From assembly GCF_016862095.1 (NCBI RefSeq), contig NZ_BOMH01000040.1, forward strand, positions 1-64,000: a DNA stretch of 64,000 nt, written 5' to 3'. Below are positions 43,174 through 51,700 of this stretch, one piece after another; within the stretch, counting starts at the first letter, position 1, and each line of letters opens with the position of its first letter. Below the pieces are notes generated by a model. The model saw nothing but the letters and a program-made list of their open reading frames with translations. It searched no databases and was not told the DNA's origin. A program made the translations under genes and the position numbers. The DNA is from Actinoplanes cyaneus (GTDB taxonomy: Bacteria; Actinomycetota; Actinomycetes; Mycobacteriales; Micromonosporaceae).

Positions 43174-43647
43174 GGTGGTACTCCCTGATCTTCCCTGGTT
43201 GTCACGCCCATCAACGATGAGCGTCCTGGTGCCTGGTCGCCGGCCACAGTCGGACCCGAAAGATCATCGGGACCAGGGAGGGCCGTCGCCGCCGGCCGAC
43301 GCGCCAGGAGCAGCGGTCGGAACGGTCGGAGGGCACGCGAGGTCGACCGCCTGGGCGGTCGCCGGGACCAAGCATACGCCAACCTGTTTCCCACCCGAGC
43401 CACGGCCCTTTTCCGGGCCACCGCCGGTCGGCCGCGGACAAGCAAGATCACACCGATTGCGGCGTACGCCGTGGGAGCCCGCGTCGGCAGCGCCGAGGTG
43501 AACGTCACTTCCGTCACGCGCCGGCAGCAGGTGCCTCCTTCGACCCCGCCGTAGCACACCCGACCGGCGTCTGACGGATATCCACAGCGACGCTCTGTCC
43601 ACAGGCAGGGACGCTCCGAGCTGCCGTTCCTGCCACCGTCCGGCGGC
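43174..43647. other. Divergent intergenic region rpsB / yraN
   Basis: 474 bases without a supported gene. It must hold the rpsB promoter and leader (minus strand) and the yraN promoter (plus strand); no convincing -35/-10 pair was identified for either. A variant of the CGTACGCCGTG motif is at 43463-43474, and the left copy of an inverted ~40-bp repeat lies at 43571-43610. Confidence 0.55.
43571..43610 (+). repeat. Inverted repeat, left copy, with two DnaA-box-like sites
   Basis: Begins CTGACGGATATCCACA and ends GTCCACAGGCAGGG. It matches in inverted orientation 52187-52227 (CTGACGGGTTATCCACA ... GTGCACAGGGCGGG) at about three quarters of positions. ATATCCACA and CTGTCCACA each match a DnaA box at 8 of 9. 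It lies 38 bases before yraN. Confidence 0.6.
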
Positions 43648-44007
43648 ATGACGACTCAGCGGCAGGCGATCGGGGCGTACGGCGAACGACTCGCCGCCCG
43701 GCATCTGGAGGAGCGCGGCCTGGTGATCCTGGCCCGCAACTGGCGGTGTTCCGACGGGGAGGTCGACCTGATCCTGCGGGACGGCGACTGTGTGGTGTTC
43801 TGCGAGGTGAAGACGCGGCGGACGGCGACATTCGGGCCGCCGGCCGGCGCGATCGACGCCCGCAAGGTGCGGAAACTGCGCGGGCTGGCGGTGCGCTGGC
43901 TGACCGAGACCGGCACACGCGCGCCACAGGTCCGCTTCGACGTGGTGGAAGTGTTCCCGCAGCCGCGGGGCGCCAGCCGGGTCGTGCACCTCCGGGCGGC
44001 GTTCTGA
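43648..44007 (+). CDS. yraN: YraN-family (UPF0102) endonuclease-like protein
   Basis: 119 residues, family length. The restriction-endonuclease-like core is visible: GAYGERLAARHLEERGLVIL, SDGEVDLILRDGDCVVFCEVKTRR (D...ExK). Function unclear, often linked to DNA uptake or recombination because of the neighbours comM and dprA. Its stop shares one base with the comM start. Confidence 0.93.
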   Translation: MTTQRQAIGAYGERLAARHLEERGLVILARNWRCSDGEVDLILRDGDCVVFCEVKTRRTATFGPPAGAIDARKVRKLRGLAVRWLTETGTRAPQVRFDVVEVFPQPRGASRVVHLRAAF

Positions 44008-45752
44008 TGAGCTACGCGCGAGTGCTCTGCGTCGGCCTGGTCGGGGTCGCCGGCCGCCTGGTCGAGGTGGAGGCCGACCTCTCCCCGGGCCTGCCCGCCG
44101 TGGTGCTGACCGGCCTGCCGGACGCCGCCCTCCAGCAGGCCCGCGACCGGGTCCGCGCCGCGGTGGTGAACAGTGGGTGCGAGTGGCCGCCCGGGCGGAT
44201 CACCGTCAACCTGCTCCCGGCCGCCCTGCCCAAGCACGGCAGCGGCTTCGACCTGGCGATCGCCGCGGCGCTGCTGACCGGCGCCGGTGCCCTGCCGGCC
44301 GGGCCGCTGGACGGCGTGGTCCTGCTCGGCGAGCTCGGCCTGGACGGGACGGTCCGCCCGGTCCGCGGCGTGCTCCCGATGGTGGCGGCCGCCGCCCAGG
44401 CCGGCATCACCCGGGTGATCGTGCCGCTGCCCAACGCCCGCGAGGCGACCGTGGTGCCTGGCGTCACCGTGCGCGCGGTCGACTCGCTGCGGCGCCTGGT
44501 CGGTTTCGTCCGCGGCGACGACCGGCTGCTCGATCCCCCACCGGAGTCCCCGGCACCGGCCGTCACCGGGCCCGACCTGGCCGACGTCGCCGGTCAGCAG
44601 TTCGGCCGCTACGCCTTGGAGATCGCCGCGGCCGGCGGCCACCACCTCGCCCTGCTGGGCCCGCCCGGGGCCGGCAAGACCATGCTGGCCGAGCGGCTCC
44701 CGTCGATCCTGCCGGTGCTCGACGACGAGGCCGCGCTGGAGGTGACCGCGCTGCAGTCGATCGCCGGGGTGCTCCCGCCGGGAAGCGGTCTGATCCGCCG
44801 CCCGCCCTATCAGGCGCCGCACCACAGCTCGAGCATGGCGGCGCTGATCGGTGGAGGCAGCGGCCTGGCCCGGCCCGGGGCGCTCTCCCTCGCCCACCGG
44901 GGCGTGCTGTTCCTCGACGAGGCCCCGGAGATCCCGCGGACCACGTTGCAGGCGTTACGGCAACCGCTGGAGAGCGGGCGGGTGGTGCTGGCCCGAGCGC
45001 GCGGAACCACCGAGTACCCGGCGCGGGCGCAGCTCGTCCTGGCCGCGAACCCCTGCCCGTGCGCCACCACCGATCAACGCTGCACCTGCAGCCCGCAGGT
45101 CCGGCGGCGGTACATCGGCCGGCTCTCCGGCCCGCTGCTCGACCGGGTGGACATCCGCATCGACCTGCTGCCGATGCGATCCGCGCAGCTGATGACGGCG
45201 GGCGGACCGGCCGAGTCGTCGATGGCGGTGGCGGCCCGCGTCCTCCGCGCACGTGTCGCGGCGGTGCACCGGTGGGCCGCCCGGGGCGACTGGCGGATCA
45301 ACGCCGACGTGCCGGGGCCACAACTGCGGCAACCGCCCTGGCTCCTGCCCGCACGGGACACCGTCGCGCTGCGGACCGCGCTGGATCGGGGCACCGTCTC
45401 GGCCCGGGGATTCGATCGGGTGCTCCGGCTCGCCTGGACCATCGCGGATCTGGACGGGCGCGACCGGCCCGGCGGCGACGACGTGGCGGAAGCCCTGCAG
45501 CTGCGAACGGGGAACGCCGGTCCAGCGCCGATGGCTGCCGCCCGTCGGCCGCACCTCACCGCTGGGCGATCGGACCGGCCTCTTCCCGAGGCCGATTCGT
45601 CCCCGCTCGCCTCCCTCCCCGCCGGCGATCCGGTGCCCGGTCACGGCATCCCGCCTCTGGCCGGCAGCCCACCGTCCCCGCCGGTCGGCGAGGACCCGTC
45701 ACCGACCGGCGCGACGTCCCTGTTCGCCGACGAGTCGGTGGTGCGGCGATGA
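44007..45752 (+). CDS. comM: YifB/ComM-family Mg-chelatase-like AAA ATPase
   Basis: 581 residues. N-terminal ChlI-like domain (VEVEADLSPGLPAVVLTGLPD), central AAA+ domain with Walker A GPPGAGKTMLAERL, Walker B GVLFLDEAPEI and sensor NPCPCATTDQRCTCS (a Cys-containing zinc-like insertion), and C-terminal lid. ComM-type helicases promote branch migration in natural transformation. About 70 Pro/Ser/Ala residues follow the lid. It sits between yraN and dprA with overlapping ends. Confidence 0.94.
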   Translation: MSYARVLCVGLVGVAGRLVEVEADLSPGLPAVVLTGLPDAALQQARDRVRAAVVNSGCEWPPGRITVNLLPAALPKHGSGFDLAIAAALLTGAGALPAGPLDGVVLLGELGLDGTVRPVRGVLPMVAAAAQAGITRVIVPLPNAREATVVPGVTVRAVDSLRRLVGFVRGDDRLLDPPPESPAPAVTGPDLADVAGQQFGRYALEIAAAGGHHLALLGPPGAGKTMLAERLPSILPVLDDEAALEVTALQSIAGVLPPGSGLIRRPPYQAPHHSSSMAALIGGGSGLARPGALSLAHRGVLFLDEAPEIPRTTLQALRQPLESGRVVLARARGTTEYPARAQLVLAANPCPCATTDQRCTCSPQVRRRYIGRLSGPLLDRVDIRIDLLPMRSAQLMTAGGPAESSMAVAARVLRARVAAVHRWAARGDWRINADVPGPQLRQPPWLLPARDTVALRTALDRGTVSARGFDRVLRLAWTIADLDGRDRPGGDDVAEALQLRTGNAGPAPMAAARRPHLTAGRSDRPLPEADSSPLASLPAGDPVPGHGIPPLAGSPPSPPVGEDPSPTGATSLFADESVVRR

Positions 45753-46954
45753 ACGAGCCGGGCAGTCACGCCGACCGGATGGCCCGCGCCGCGCTCACCT
45801 GGCTGGCCGAGCCGGGGAACCGGGCGGTCTGGACGCTGGTCCAGCAGGCCGGGGCGCCGGCCGCGCTGGACAGGCTGCTCGCCGGGGACGTGCCGGACCG
45901 GTGGCTGCGGTCCGCGATCTCCGCCCGGAGCGCGGCCGGGGACGCACGGGAGGTCGCTGCGGAAGCGATGCGCCTCGCGGAGGAGGCCGGTGCCCGGCTG
46001 GTCGTGCCCGCCGACGCGGAGTGGCCCGCCCGGGTCGACACCCTGGCAGCGCTGGAGATCGACAGTGGCATGCGGGTCAACCGCGACACCCGGCCGCCAC
46101 TCTGCTTCTGGGTACGGGGAGACCTGCCGCTCGGCCCCACGCTGGAACGGTCGGTGGCGATCGTCGGAGCCCGGGCGTCGACCGGATACGGCACGCACGT
46201 GACGAACGAGCTGGCGTACGGGCTCGCCGAGCGGGGCTGGACGGTGGTGTCCGGCGGCGCGTACGGGATCGACGCGGCAGCCCACCGGGCCACGCTCGCC
46301 GCGAACGGCGCAACGGTGTCGGTGCTGGCGTGCGGGGTGGATCGGCCGTACCCGGTCACGAACTCGGAGATGTTCGCCCAGATCGCCGAACGGGGCCTGC
46401 TGATCAGCGAATGGCCACCCGGCGCCGAGCCGCTGAGGCACCGCTTCCTGATCCGGAACCGGGTGATCGCGGCCGCCACCGCGGGCACCGTCGTGGTGGA
46501 GGCGGCCGCGCGCAGCGGTGCCACCCAGACGATGAGCCGGGTGCTCGCCCTGAACCGGCCCGGGATGGTGGTGCCGGGACCGGTGACCTCGGCCATGTCG
46601 GTCGGCTGCCACGAGCTGTTGCGCAAGTATCCGACCGCCCGGCTGGTCACCTCGGTCGCCGACGTGCTGGAGGAGGTCGGCCTGATCGGGGAGTACCTGG
46701 AGCCGGAGCCACGCGGACGCGAGCACGCCCGGGACCGGCTGGACGAGCAGTCGGCGCTGATCCTGGAGGCTCTCCCCCGGCGCGGCACGGTCACCCCGGA
46801 GGATCTCGCGGCGGCGGCCCGGCTGGAGCTGCGTACCGTCCTGCGGCGCCTGTCCCTGCTGGAGGCCGCCGGTCTGGTGCTGCGGACCGAGACCGGGATC
46901 ATGCTCACGCCCCGAGGCGGTCAGCCCCCTGGAAACCGTCACTCGAACGGGTGA
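45749..46954 (+). CDS. dprA: DNA processing protein DprA
   Basis: Binds incoming single-stranded DNA and loads RecA. 401 residues from the ATG that overlaps the comM stop (ATGA). Rossmann-like core: VAIVGARASTGYGTHV, GWTVVSGGAYGIDAAAHRATL, EWPPGAEPLRHRFLIRNRVIA, VVVEAAARSGATQTMSRVL. A C-terminal winged-helix (RRGTVTPEDLAAAARLELRTVLRRL) completes it. Confidence 0.94.
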   Translation: MNEPGSHADRMARAALTWLAEPGNRAVWTLVQQAGAPAALDRLLAGDVPDRWLRSAISARSAAGDAREVAAEAMRLAEEAGARLVVPADAEWPARVDTLAALEIDSGMRVNRDTRPPLCFWVRGDLPLGPTLERSVAIVGARASTGYGTHVTNELAYGLAERGWTVVSGGAYGIDAAAHRATLAANGATVSVLACGVDRPYPVTNSEMFAQIAERGLLISEWPPGAEPLRHRFLIRNRVIAAATAGTVVVEAAARSGATQTMSRVLALNRPGMVVPGPVTSAMSVGCHELLRKYPTARLVTSVADVLEEVGLIGEYLEPEPRGREHARDRLDEQSALILEALPRRGTVTPEDLAAAARLELRTVLRRLSLLEAAGLVLRTETGIMLTPRGGQPPGNRHSNG

Positions 46955-47160
46955 ACGCTGCCGCGCGCCTCAGTCGCCGAGAACCCGGCAAAGTGGACTG
47001 TCTGCAATGGATCCTCGCCTTCCCGGCACGGATCTTGAGCACGGCGCTGACCACGGTTTCCGCCGCGATTTACTGCGGAAACTTTGTACGTGCGACGGAC
47101 GGCCGCTCCCGCGACGGGCGGCCCGGCCCAGCGGGTGGGCGCAGGCCGCCGCAGAAGCGA

Positions 47161-47370
47161 TCAGTCTTCGGATTCATCCAGGTCACGGCGGTGGACCTTC
47201 ATCCACGCCTCGACGTCCTCGGTCTGCCACACCTTGCCCTGAGCCAGGTCCGCGACCGGCTTGGGAAAGTCCGCGCGGCTGGTGATCTGGTACGCCCTCT
47301 GACGGCTCACACCGCCCAGGCGGATACGGATCTCGTGTGCGCCCATGAGGCGGATCGGCTTCACTCCCAC
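47161..47370 (-). CDS. AlpA/excisionase-like HTH DNA-binding protein
   Basis: Up to 69 residues. HTH core GAHEIRIRLGGVSRQRAYQI and FPKPVADLAQGKVWQTEDVEAWM, the pattern of AlpA/Xis-type MerR-like domains. The start is uncertain: GTG at 47370 or 47364, or ATG at 47346; none has a good ribosome-binding site, so a leaderless message is possible. Divergent from the Cys-motif protein gene, with an 84-base shared spacer. Such small HTH proteins often belong to integrated elements. Confidence 0.75.
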   Translation of the reverse strand: MGVKPIRLMGAHEIRIRLGGVSRQRAYQITSRADFPKPVADLAQGKVWQTEDVEAWMKVHRRDLDESED

Positions 47371-47454
47371 ATGATCGACCGTAGGCGCGGGACTATTAGG
47401 CGTACGGCAGGTTGGCGGAAGACAGCTAGTCGCGGGTCCTCTAGGATCGTCGCC

Positions 47455-48039
47455 ATGACTAGATGTCGCCCGACAAGTGAACAGGTGCCTTTCTCCCCTC
47501 GTCACCGCCGCGACTGGCGCACACTGTGGCGCCGTTGCCGGTGCGGGTTGCCGGCCCCGTGCGTGGACCGGCTGGTGCCGGCGCCGGCCATGCCCTACCC
47601 GCCGCGCGGCGCCATTCCGGAGTGCACGGATCCGCCCGCGCATTCCGACAAAGCCCCTCCTGGTCCGCAAAAGCCGCGGATAGCCGTGGTTCCCCAGCAG
47701 CGCCGGGCCCCTACCCGGTCCCACTCCCCTGACGCTGCCGGAGAACCGCAGGCCGGCGGAGGAGGCGATTCCGCTCGAGCAGAGGGCCGCACGTCGGCAA
47801 CAGACGGCGACGGGCCGGAGGAGTCCGACGATCAGGCGAGCCCGAACAGCGCCCGGCTGGACGGCATTCAGCCGGGCACGGCGGCCGGGCGCCCGGCGGG
47901 CCGCGCCGCGGTGCCCCGGCCCCGGCATTGGGAGGCGAACGTGGGCCGCGCCGGGAACCTGACGCCAGGGCAGTGGCATCGGGCGGTCTGCAACGACCCG
48001 TTCAAGAACCATCTGCATCGACGGCGGGACCAGCGCTGA
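47455..48039 (+). CDS. Hypothetical Cys-motif protein with disordered middle
   Basis: 194 residues, no known family. The N-terminal part WRTLWRRCRCGLPAPCVDR contains a compact C-x-C-x5-C cluster. Residues 50-150 are Pro/Ala/Ser/Asp/Arg-rich and probably disordered. The C-terminus GNLTPGQWHRAVCNDPFKNH is more ordered-looking. It precedes the other Cys-motif gene by 85 bases on the same strand and is likely co-transcribed with it. Confidence 0.55.
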   Translation: MTRCRPTSEQVPFSPRHRRDWRTLWRRCRCGLPAPCVDRLVPAPAMPYPPRGAIPECTDPPAHSDKAPPGPQKPRIAVVPQQRRAPTRSHSPDAAGEPQAGGGGDSARAEGRTSATDGDGPEESDDQASPNSARLDGIQPGTAAGRPAGRAAVPRPRHWEANVGRAGNLTPGQWHRAVCNDPFKNHLHRRRDQR

Positions 48040-48124
48040 GCGGGCACATCGGCGAAGAAGGGCGGCGCACCGAGCGGAAATCGTCCTCCGGCGCCATCGC
48101 GGGCCGGATTCGGGGGGAACAGCG

Positions 48125-48382
48125 TTGACCACCACACAAGGAACCGAACACCTGCACGAGCGGCCGAACTGGAACTGCCGCGTCTGCGGCCGGCCCTGGC
48201 CGTGCCCCACCGCACAGACAAGACTCCTGTACGAGTACCGCGCGTTTCCGTCGCTGCTGCGGATCTACCTGTCCGCGCAGATGTACGAGGCACTCCAGGA
48301 CATGGTCATCGAGGGCGAGAAGCCACTGAACCTCTACGACCGGTTCCTCGCGTGGGTCCGATTCGACCCACCACGCCACTGA
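48125..48382 (+). CDS. Small CxxC/CPC-motif protein of unknown function
   Basis: 85 residues from a TTG with GGGGGGAA upstream. N-terminal WNCRVCGRPWPCPTA gives a C-x2-C-x5-C cluster that could bind zinc, followed by helices (LLYEYRAFPSLLRIYLSAQMYEAL). Similar small proteins next to GntR and HTH regulators are common in Micromonosporaceae, and some are labelled flavin reductase by transfer; no flavin-binding motif is visible here. Confidence 0.7.
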   Translation: MTTTQGTEHLHERPNWNCRVCGRPWPCPTAQTRLLYEYRAFPSLLRIYLSAQMYEALQDMVIEGEKPLNLYDRFLAWVRFDPPRH

Positions 48383-48438
48383 ATGACCGCCGTCGAGAAC
48401 CAACTCGCGCCGAACAAGCGAACGGCGAGCAGCGAGCG

Positions 48439-48487
48439 GCGGACGGCGGACGGCGGACGGGCGACGGGCGACGGGCGACGGGCGACA
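48439..48487. repeat. Heptanucleotide tandem repeat
   Basis: Three copies of GCGGACG followed by four of GGCGACG (the last ending in A), a 7-base period over 49 bases, in the gap between the Cys-motif gene and the GntR promoter. Confidence 0.85.
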
Positions 48488-48606
48488 GTCGCGCCCAGCA
48501 GTCAGTGACCGACCTGGCAAAACCGTCGCCCGCCCTTCCGTCCCGGCCGTTTTCGTCCCTCCGGGGCGGCGTCTCCATCATAGTTATATTGGTCTGTAGG
48601 TACAAC

Positions 48607-48634
48607 GTGACGGAGGATCGTGATCACGTAAAAT
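48607..48634 (+). promoter_or_regulatory. Promoter of the GntR gene, probably leaderless
   Basis: GTGACG (48607-48612), 16-base spacer, TAAAAT (48629-48634). The expected transcription start falls at or next to the ATG at 48642, and no ribosome-binding site is present, which suggests a leaderless mRNA. The region from 48575 is markedly more AT-rich than its surroundings. Confidence 0.55.
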
Positions 48635-48641
48635 AGTGGCC

Positions 48642-49046
48642 ATGATCGATCATTCGGCGGATCGGGCGGTCTTCAGGCAGCTTGCTGACCTGCTGCGGGA
48701 TCGCATTCAGTCCGGCGAGCTGGGTCCTGGCGAGCCGCTGCCCAGTGAGCTGCGCCTCGCTCAGGATCACGGTCTCAGTCGCACCACCGTGCGTCAGGCG
48801 ATCGGCCAGTTGCGCACCGAGGGGCTGGTCACTGTCGACCGCCCCCGCGGGACGTTCGTCCGCGTGCCGGAGCCGGTCCAGGTCGTCACGCTGGCCCGAG
48901 GCGAACACGTCGGCGCCCGCATGCCGACCGACGCCGAGCGCCGCAAACATCGCCTCGGCGAGGGCGTGCCGGTGCTGGTCGTGACCACCCCCGAGGGCAC
49001 CGAGACGGTCCACCCCGCCGACCGCGTCCAGCTGACCCGCCCCTGA
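48642..49046 (+). CDS. GntR-family transcriptional regulator (short)
   Basis: 134 residues from the ATG at 48642 (a GTG two codons upstream is possible). GntR winged helix: FRQLADLLRDRIQSGELGPG, LPSELRLAQDHGLSRTTVRQ, EGLVTVDRPRGTFVR. The C-terminal part is far too short for a UTRA or FCD effector domain, as in regulators of actinomycete integrative elements. Last gene of the accessory patch. Confidence 0.88.
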   Translation: MIDHSADRAVFRQLADLLRDRIQSGELGPGEPLPSELRLAQDHGLSRTTVRQAIGQLRTEGLVTVDRPRGTFVRVPEPVQVVTLARGEHVGARMPTDAERRKHRLGEGVPVLVVTTPEGTETVHPADRVQLTRP

Positions 49047-49109
49047 CACCGCACAGGACCGACCGGCCGACGAGCCGGCAACCGCTGCCGACCGGACGCC
49101 GATCGACCC

Positions 49110-49271
49110 GTGACCGCATGTGACTGGCTCGGCGACCCCGGCCGGATGGGCACCGCTCGTCCAGTGACCGCCTCCGACCCGCTCGGCGAACCCAACCGGA
49201 CGGGCGGCCCACGGCCCGCGACCGCACCCGACCGGCTCGGCGCGCGACGACCGGGCCGGCCGCTGAGGAAC
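49110..49271 (+). repeat. 54-base tandem repeat (3 copies) downstream of the GntR gene
   Basis: Copies start at 49110, 49164 and 49218; the third is partly diverged. The plus frame that is in phase with the GntR gene stays open and would encode 18-residue repeats (VTACDWLGDPGR..., VTASDPLGEPNR...). No ribosome-binding site or independent start is evident, so it may be the remnant of a longer GntR tail. Confidence 0.65.
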
Positions 49272-49336
49272 AGCCCGCCGTGGCATGAGGCGACCATAGG
49301 GGCCGGGTACGACAAGAAACCGGCACACTGAACACC

Positions 49337-50494
49337 GTGGACGCCTATCGACGACGGCCCCGGCCGAAGCGCGTGACCGAGCTGCACGAAGCGCTGCCGC
49401 CGGAGCTGCGGGAAGCCGTCGACCGGTTCGGGCATCACCTGGCGGTCGTCGAGGATCGATCCGAGCACACCGTGCGGGCGTACCTGGGTGACGTGGTCTC
49501 GCTCCTCTCGCACGCCGCCGACCAGGGCTGCACGACGGTGGCGGATCTCGACATCACGGCCCTGCGCGGGTGGCTGGCAGCGCGGCTGGGTGAGGGCGCC
49601 GCCCGTACGTCGCAAGCCCGCCGCGCCGCAGCGGCCCGGACCTTCACCGCGTGGTCTCACCGGGTCGGTCTGTCCCCGGCCGACGCCGGCGCCGGGCTGG
49701 CCAGTCCCCGGGCGCACCGCGACCTCCCGCATGTCCTTCGCCTCGAACAGGCGACCGCCCTGGTCACGGCCCCGGGCAGCCACGGGGGCGCCGCCACCGA
49801 AAAGGCGGACGAGCCGGAGCGGGCGGACGAGCCGGAACAGACAGCCGAGTCCGGGAGCAAGAACGGTGATCTGATCGCCATCCGGGATCGAGCGGTATTG
49901 GAGCTGCTCTACGCGACCGGAATCCGCGTCAGCGAGCTCTGCGACCTCGACACGTCCGATATCGATCACGCCCGGCAGGTGGTCCGGGTCTTCGGCAAGG
50001 GCGGCAAGGAGCGCGCGGTCCCCTACGGCCATCCAGCCCGCGACGCCCTCGACGCCTGGCTACGCCTGGGCCGCCCCGCGCTCACCGAAGCCGCCCGCCC
50101 AGGACAGGACGCCGCCCACGCAGCACAGCCGGCCACCCGCCCGGGACAGCCGGCCGCCCGCCCGGGCAGAAACGCGGCAGGAGCACGCAAGACCGGCCCC
50201 GCAGGACGGAAGACCGGCGCCGACGCCCTGTTCCTGGGCATCAAGGGCGGCCGTCTCCAGCCCACCGTCGTCCGCCGGGTGGTCTCCGCCGCCGCCCGGT
50301 CCGCCGGCCTGCCCCACACCAAACCCCACGACCTGCGTCACTCCGCCGCCACCCATCTGCTCGACGGCGGCGCCGACCTGCGCGCCGTCCAGGAGTTGCT
50401 GGGCCACAGCTCGCTGTCGAGCACGCAGATCTACACCCATGTCTCCACCGAGCGGCTGCGCGCCGCCTTCCGTCAAGCTCATCCGCGAGCCTGA
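49337..50494 (+). CDS. xerC: Tyrosine recombinase XerC
   Basis: 385 residues, longer than the usual ~300. N-terminal SAM-like core-binding domain (FGHHLAVVEDRSEHTVRAYLGD) and C-terminal catalytic domain with Arg197 (ATGIRVSEL), Lys221/Lys224, HDLRHSAATH (His331, Arg334), GHSS His357 and Tyr366 (QIYTHVS). Extra length comes from two low-complexity inserts: Glu/Asp-rich 155-174 and Ala/Pro/Arg/Gly-rich 250-292. Resolves chromosome dimers with XerD at dif. All catalytic residues are intact. Confidence 0.92.
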   Translation: MDAYRRRPRPKRVTELHEALPPELREAVDRFGHHLAVVEDRSEHTVRAYLGDVVSLLSHAADQGCTTVADLDITALRGWLAARLGEGAARTSQARRAAAARTFTAWSHRVGLSPADAGAGLASPRAHRDLPHVLRLEQATALVTAPGSHGGAATEKADEPERADEPEQTAESGSKNGDLIAIRDRAVLELLYATGIRVSELCDLDTSDIDHARQVVRVFGKGGKERAVPYGHPARDALDAWLRLGRPALTEAARPGQDAAHAAQPATRPGQPAARPGRNAAGARKTGPAGRKTGADALFLGIKGGRLQPTVVRRVVSAAARSAGLPHTKPHDLRHSAATHLLDGGADLRAVQELLGHSSLSSTQIYTHVSTERLRAAFRQAHPRA

Positions 50495-50515
50495 GACACC
50501 GTACGATCGGAAACC

Positions 50516-51700
50516 ATGAGCGCCGAAGATCCACCGCAGCCCATCCCCGGCGCCCGTCTCCTGTTCTCGCTGGATCCGGCGGTGTCGTACCTCAACCATG
50601 GCTCGTTCGGCGCGCTCCCGATCAGCGTGCAGCGCGCCCAGCAGCGGCTGCGCGACGAGATGGACCTGAATCCGATGCGTTTCTTCGGCGTCGGCCTGCT
50701 GGACCGGATCGTCCACACCCGACGGCATCTGGCCGCGTTCCTCGGCGCCGACCCGGACGGCAGCGCGCTGACCACGAACACCACCGCCGCGGTCAGCCTG
50801 GTGCTGCAGTCGGCCGGGCTGGGCCCGTCCGACGAGGTGCTGCTCACCGATCACACCTATGGCGCGGTCGCGATGGCGGTGCGGCGCGAGTGCCGGCGGA
50901 CGGGCGCGACCGCGCGGACGGTCGCGGTGCCGCTGGGCGCCTCCGGGCCGGAGATCATCTCCCGGGTACGGACCGCGCTCCGCCCCGGCCGCACGAAACT
51001 TCTGATCATCGACCAGTTGACGTCGGCCACCGCCACGCTCCTGCCGGTTCGCGAGATCGCGGCGGCGGCCCGTTCCCAGGGCATCCCGGTCTTCGTCGAC
51101 GGTGCGCACGTGCCGGGCATGCTGCCGGTGAACGTCGCCGAGATCGGTGCGGATTTCTGGGTGGGCAACCTGCACAAGTGGGCGTGGGCCCCGCGCGGCA
51201 CGTCGCTGCTGGCGGTGGCGCCGGAGTGGCGCCGGCGGATCGATCCGCTGGTCGTCTCGTGGGAGCACGATCAGGGCTTTCCGCTGTCGGTGGAGTTCCA
51301 GGGGACGCTCGACTACTCCCCCTGGCTGGCGGCGCCGGCCGGTGCCTTCGCGATGCGCACGCTGGGGCTGGAGGCGATCCGCGAGCACAACGTCGCACTG
51401 GCCGCCTACGGTCAGCGGGTGCTCGGTGCGGCGCTCGGCCTGACCCCGGCGGAGTTGCCGGAGCCCGGGCCGGGTGTCTCGATGCGGATCGTCCCGCTCC
51501 CGCCGGGCCTGGCCACCACCATTCCGGAGGCGCACGCGCTGCGTCAGCACATCGCCGACAAGCTGGCCGTCGAGACGCACGTGAACGCGTGGGGCGGTCG
51601 TGGCCTGCTCCGGTTGAGCGCGCAGATCTACAACCGTCCCGAGGAGTACGACCGCCTCGCCGAGCGGCTACCCGCCCTGCTGAACGCCTGGCATTGGTAG
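50516..51700 (+). CDS. PLP-dependent class V aminotransferase, isopenicillin-N epimerase-like
   Basis: 394 residues. Class V fold: VSYLNHGSFGALP, TTNTTAAVSLVL, VFVDGAHVPGML (PLP Asp) and the Schiff-base lysine in NLHKWAWAPRG. Family members include cysteine desulfurases, Egt-E-like lyases and isopenicillin-N epimerase-like proteins; the last label is generic and no beta-lactam genes are nearby. The ATG lies 21 bases after xerC. Its 3' end overlaps the convergent M23 gene by 33 bases. Confidence 0.88.
   Translation: MSAEDPPQPIPGARLLFSLDPAVSYLNHGSFGALPISVQRAQQRLRDEMDLNPMRFFGVGLLDRIVHTRRHLAAFLGADPDGSALTTNTTAAVSLVLQSAGLGPSDEVLLTDHTYGAVAMAVRRECRRTGATARTVAVPLGASGPEIISRVRTALRPGRTKLLIIDQLTSATATLLPVREIAAAARSQGIPVFVDGAHVPGMLPVNVAEIGADFWVGNLHKWAWAPRGTSLLAVAPEWRRRIDPLVVSWEHDQGFPLSVEFQGTLDYSPWLAAPAGAFAMRTLGLEAIREHNVALAAYGQRVLGAALGLTPAELPEPGPGVSMRIVPLPPGLATTIPEAHALRQHIADKLAVETHVNAWGGRGLLRLSAQIYNRPEEYDRLAERLPALLNAWHW

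Noticed and set aside
47161..49046. Complete integrative element at the dprA-xerC junction
   Set aside because: The tyrosine recombinase next to it is the housekeeping XerC, and no integrase of element type, replication, transfer gene or flanking att duplication was seen.
50516..51700. Beta-lactam biosynthesis via isopenicillin-N epimerase
   Set aside because: The label is a generic class V aminotransferase name; no synthetase, ring-forming oxidase or other pathway gene lies in the window.
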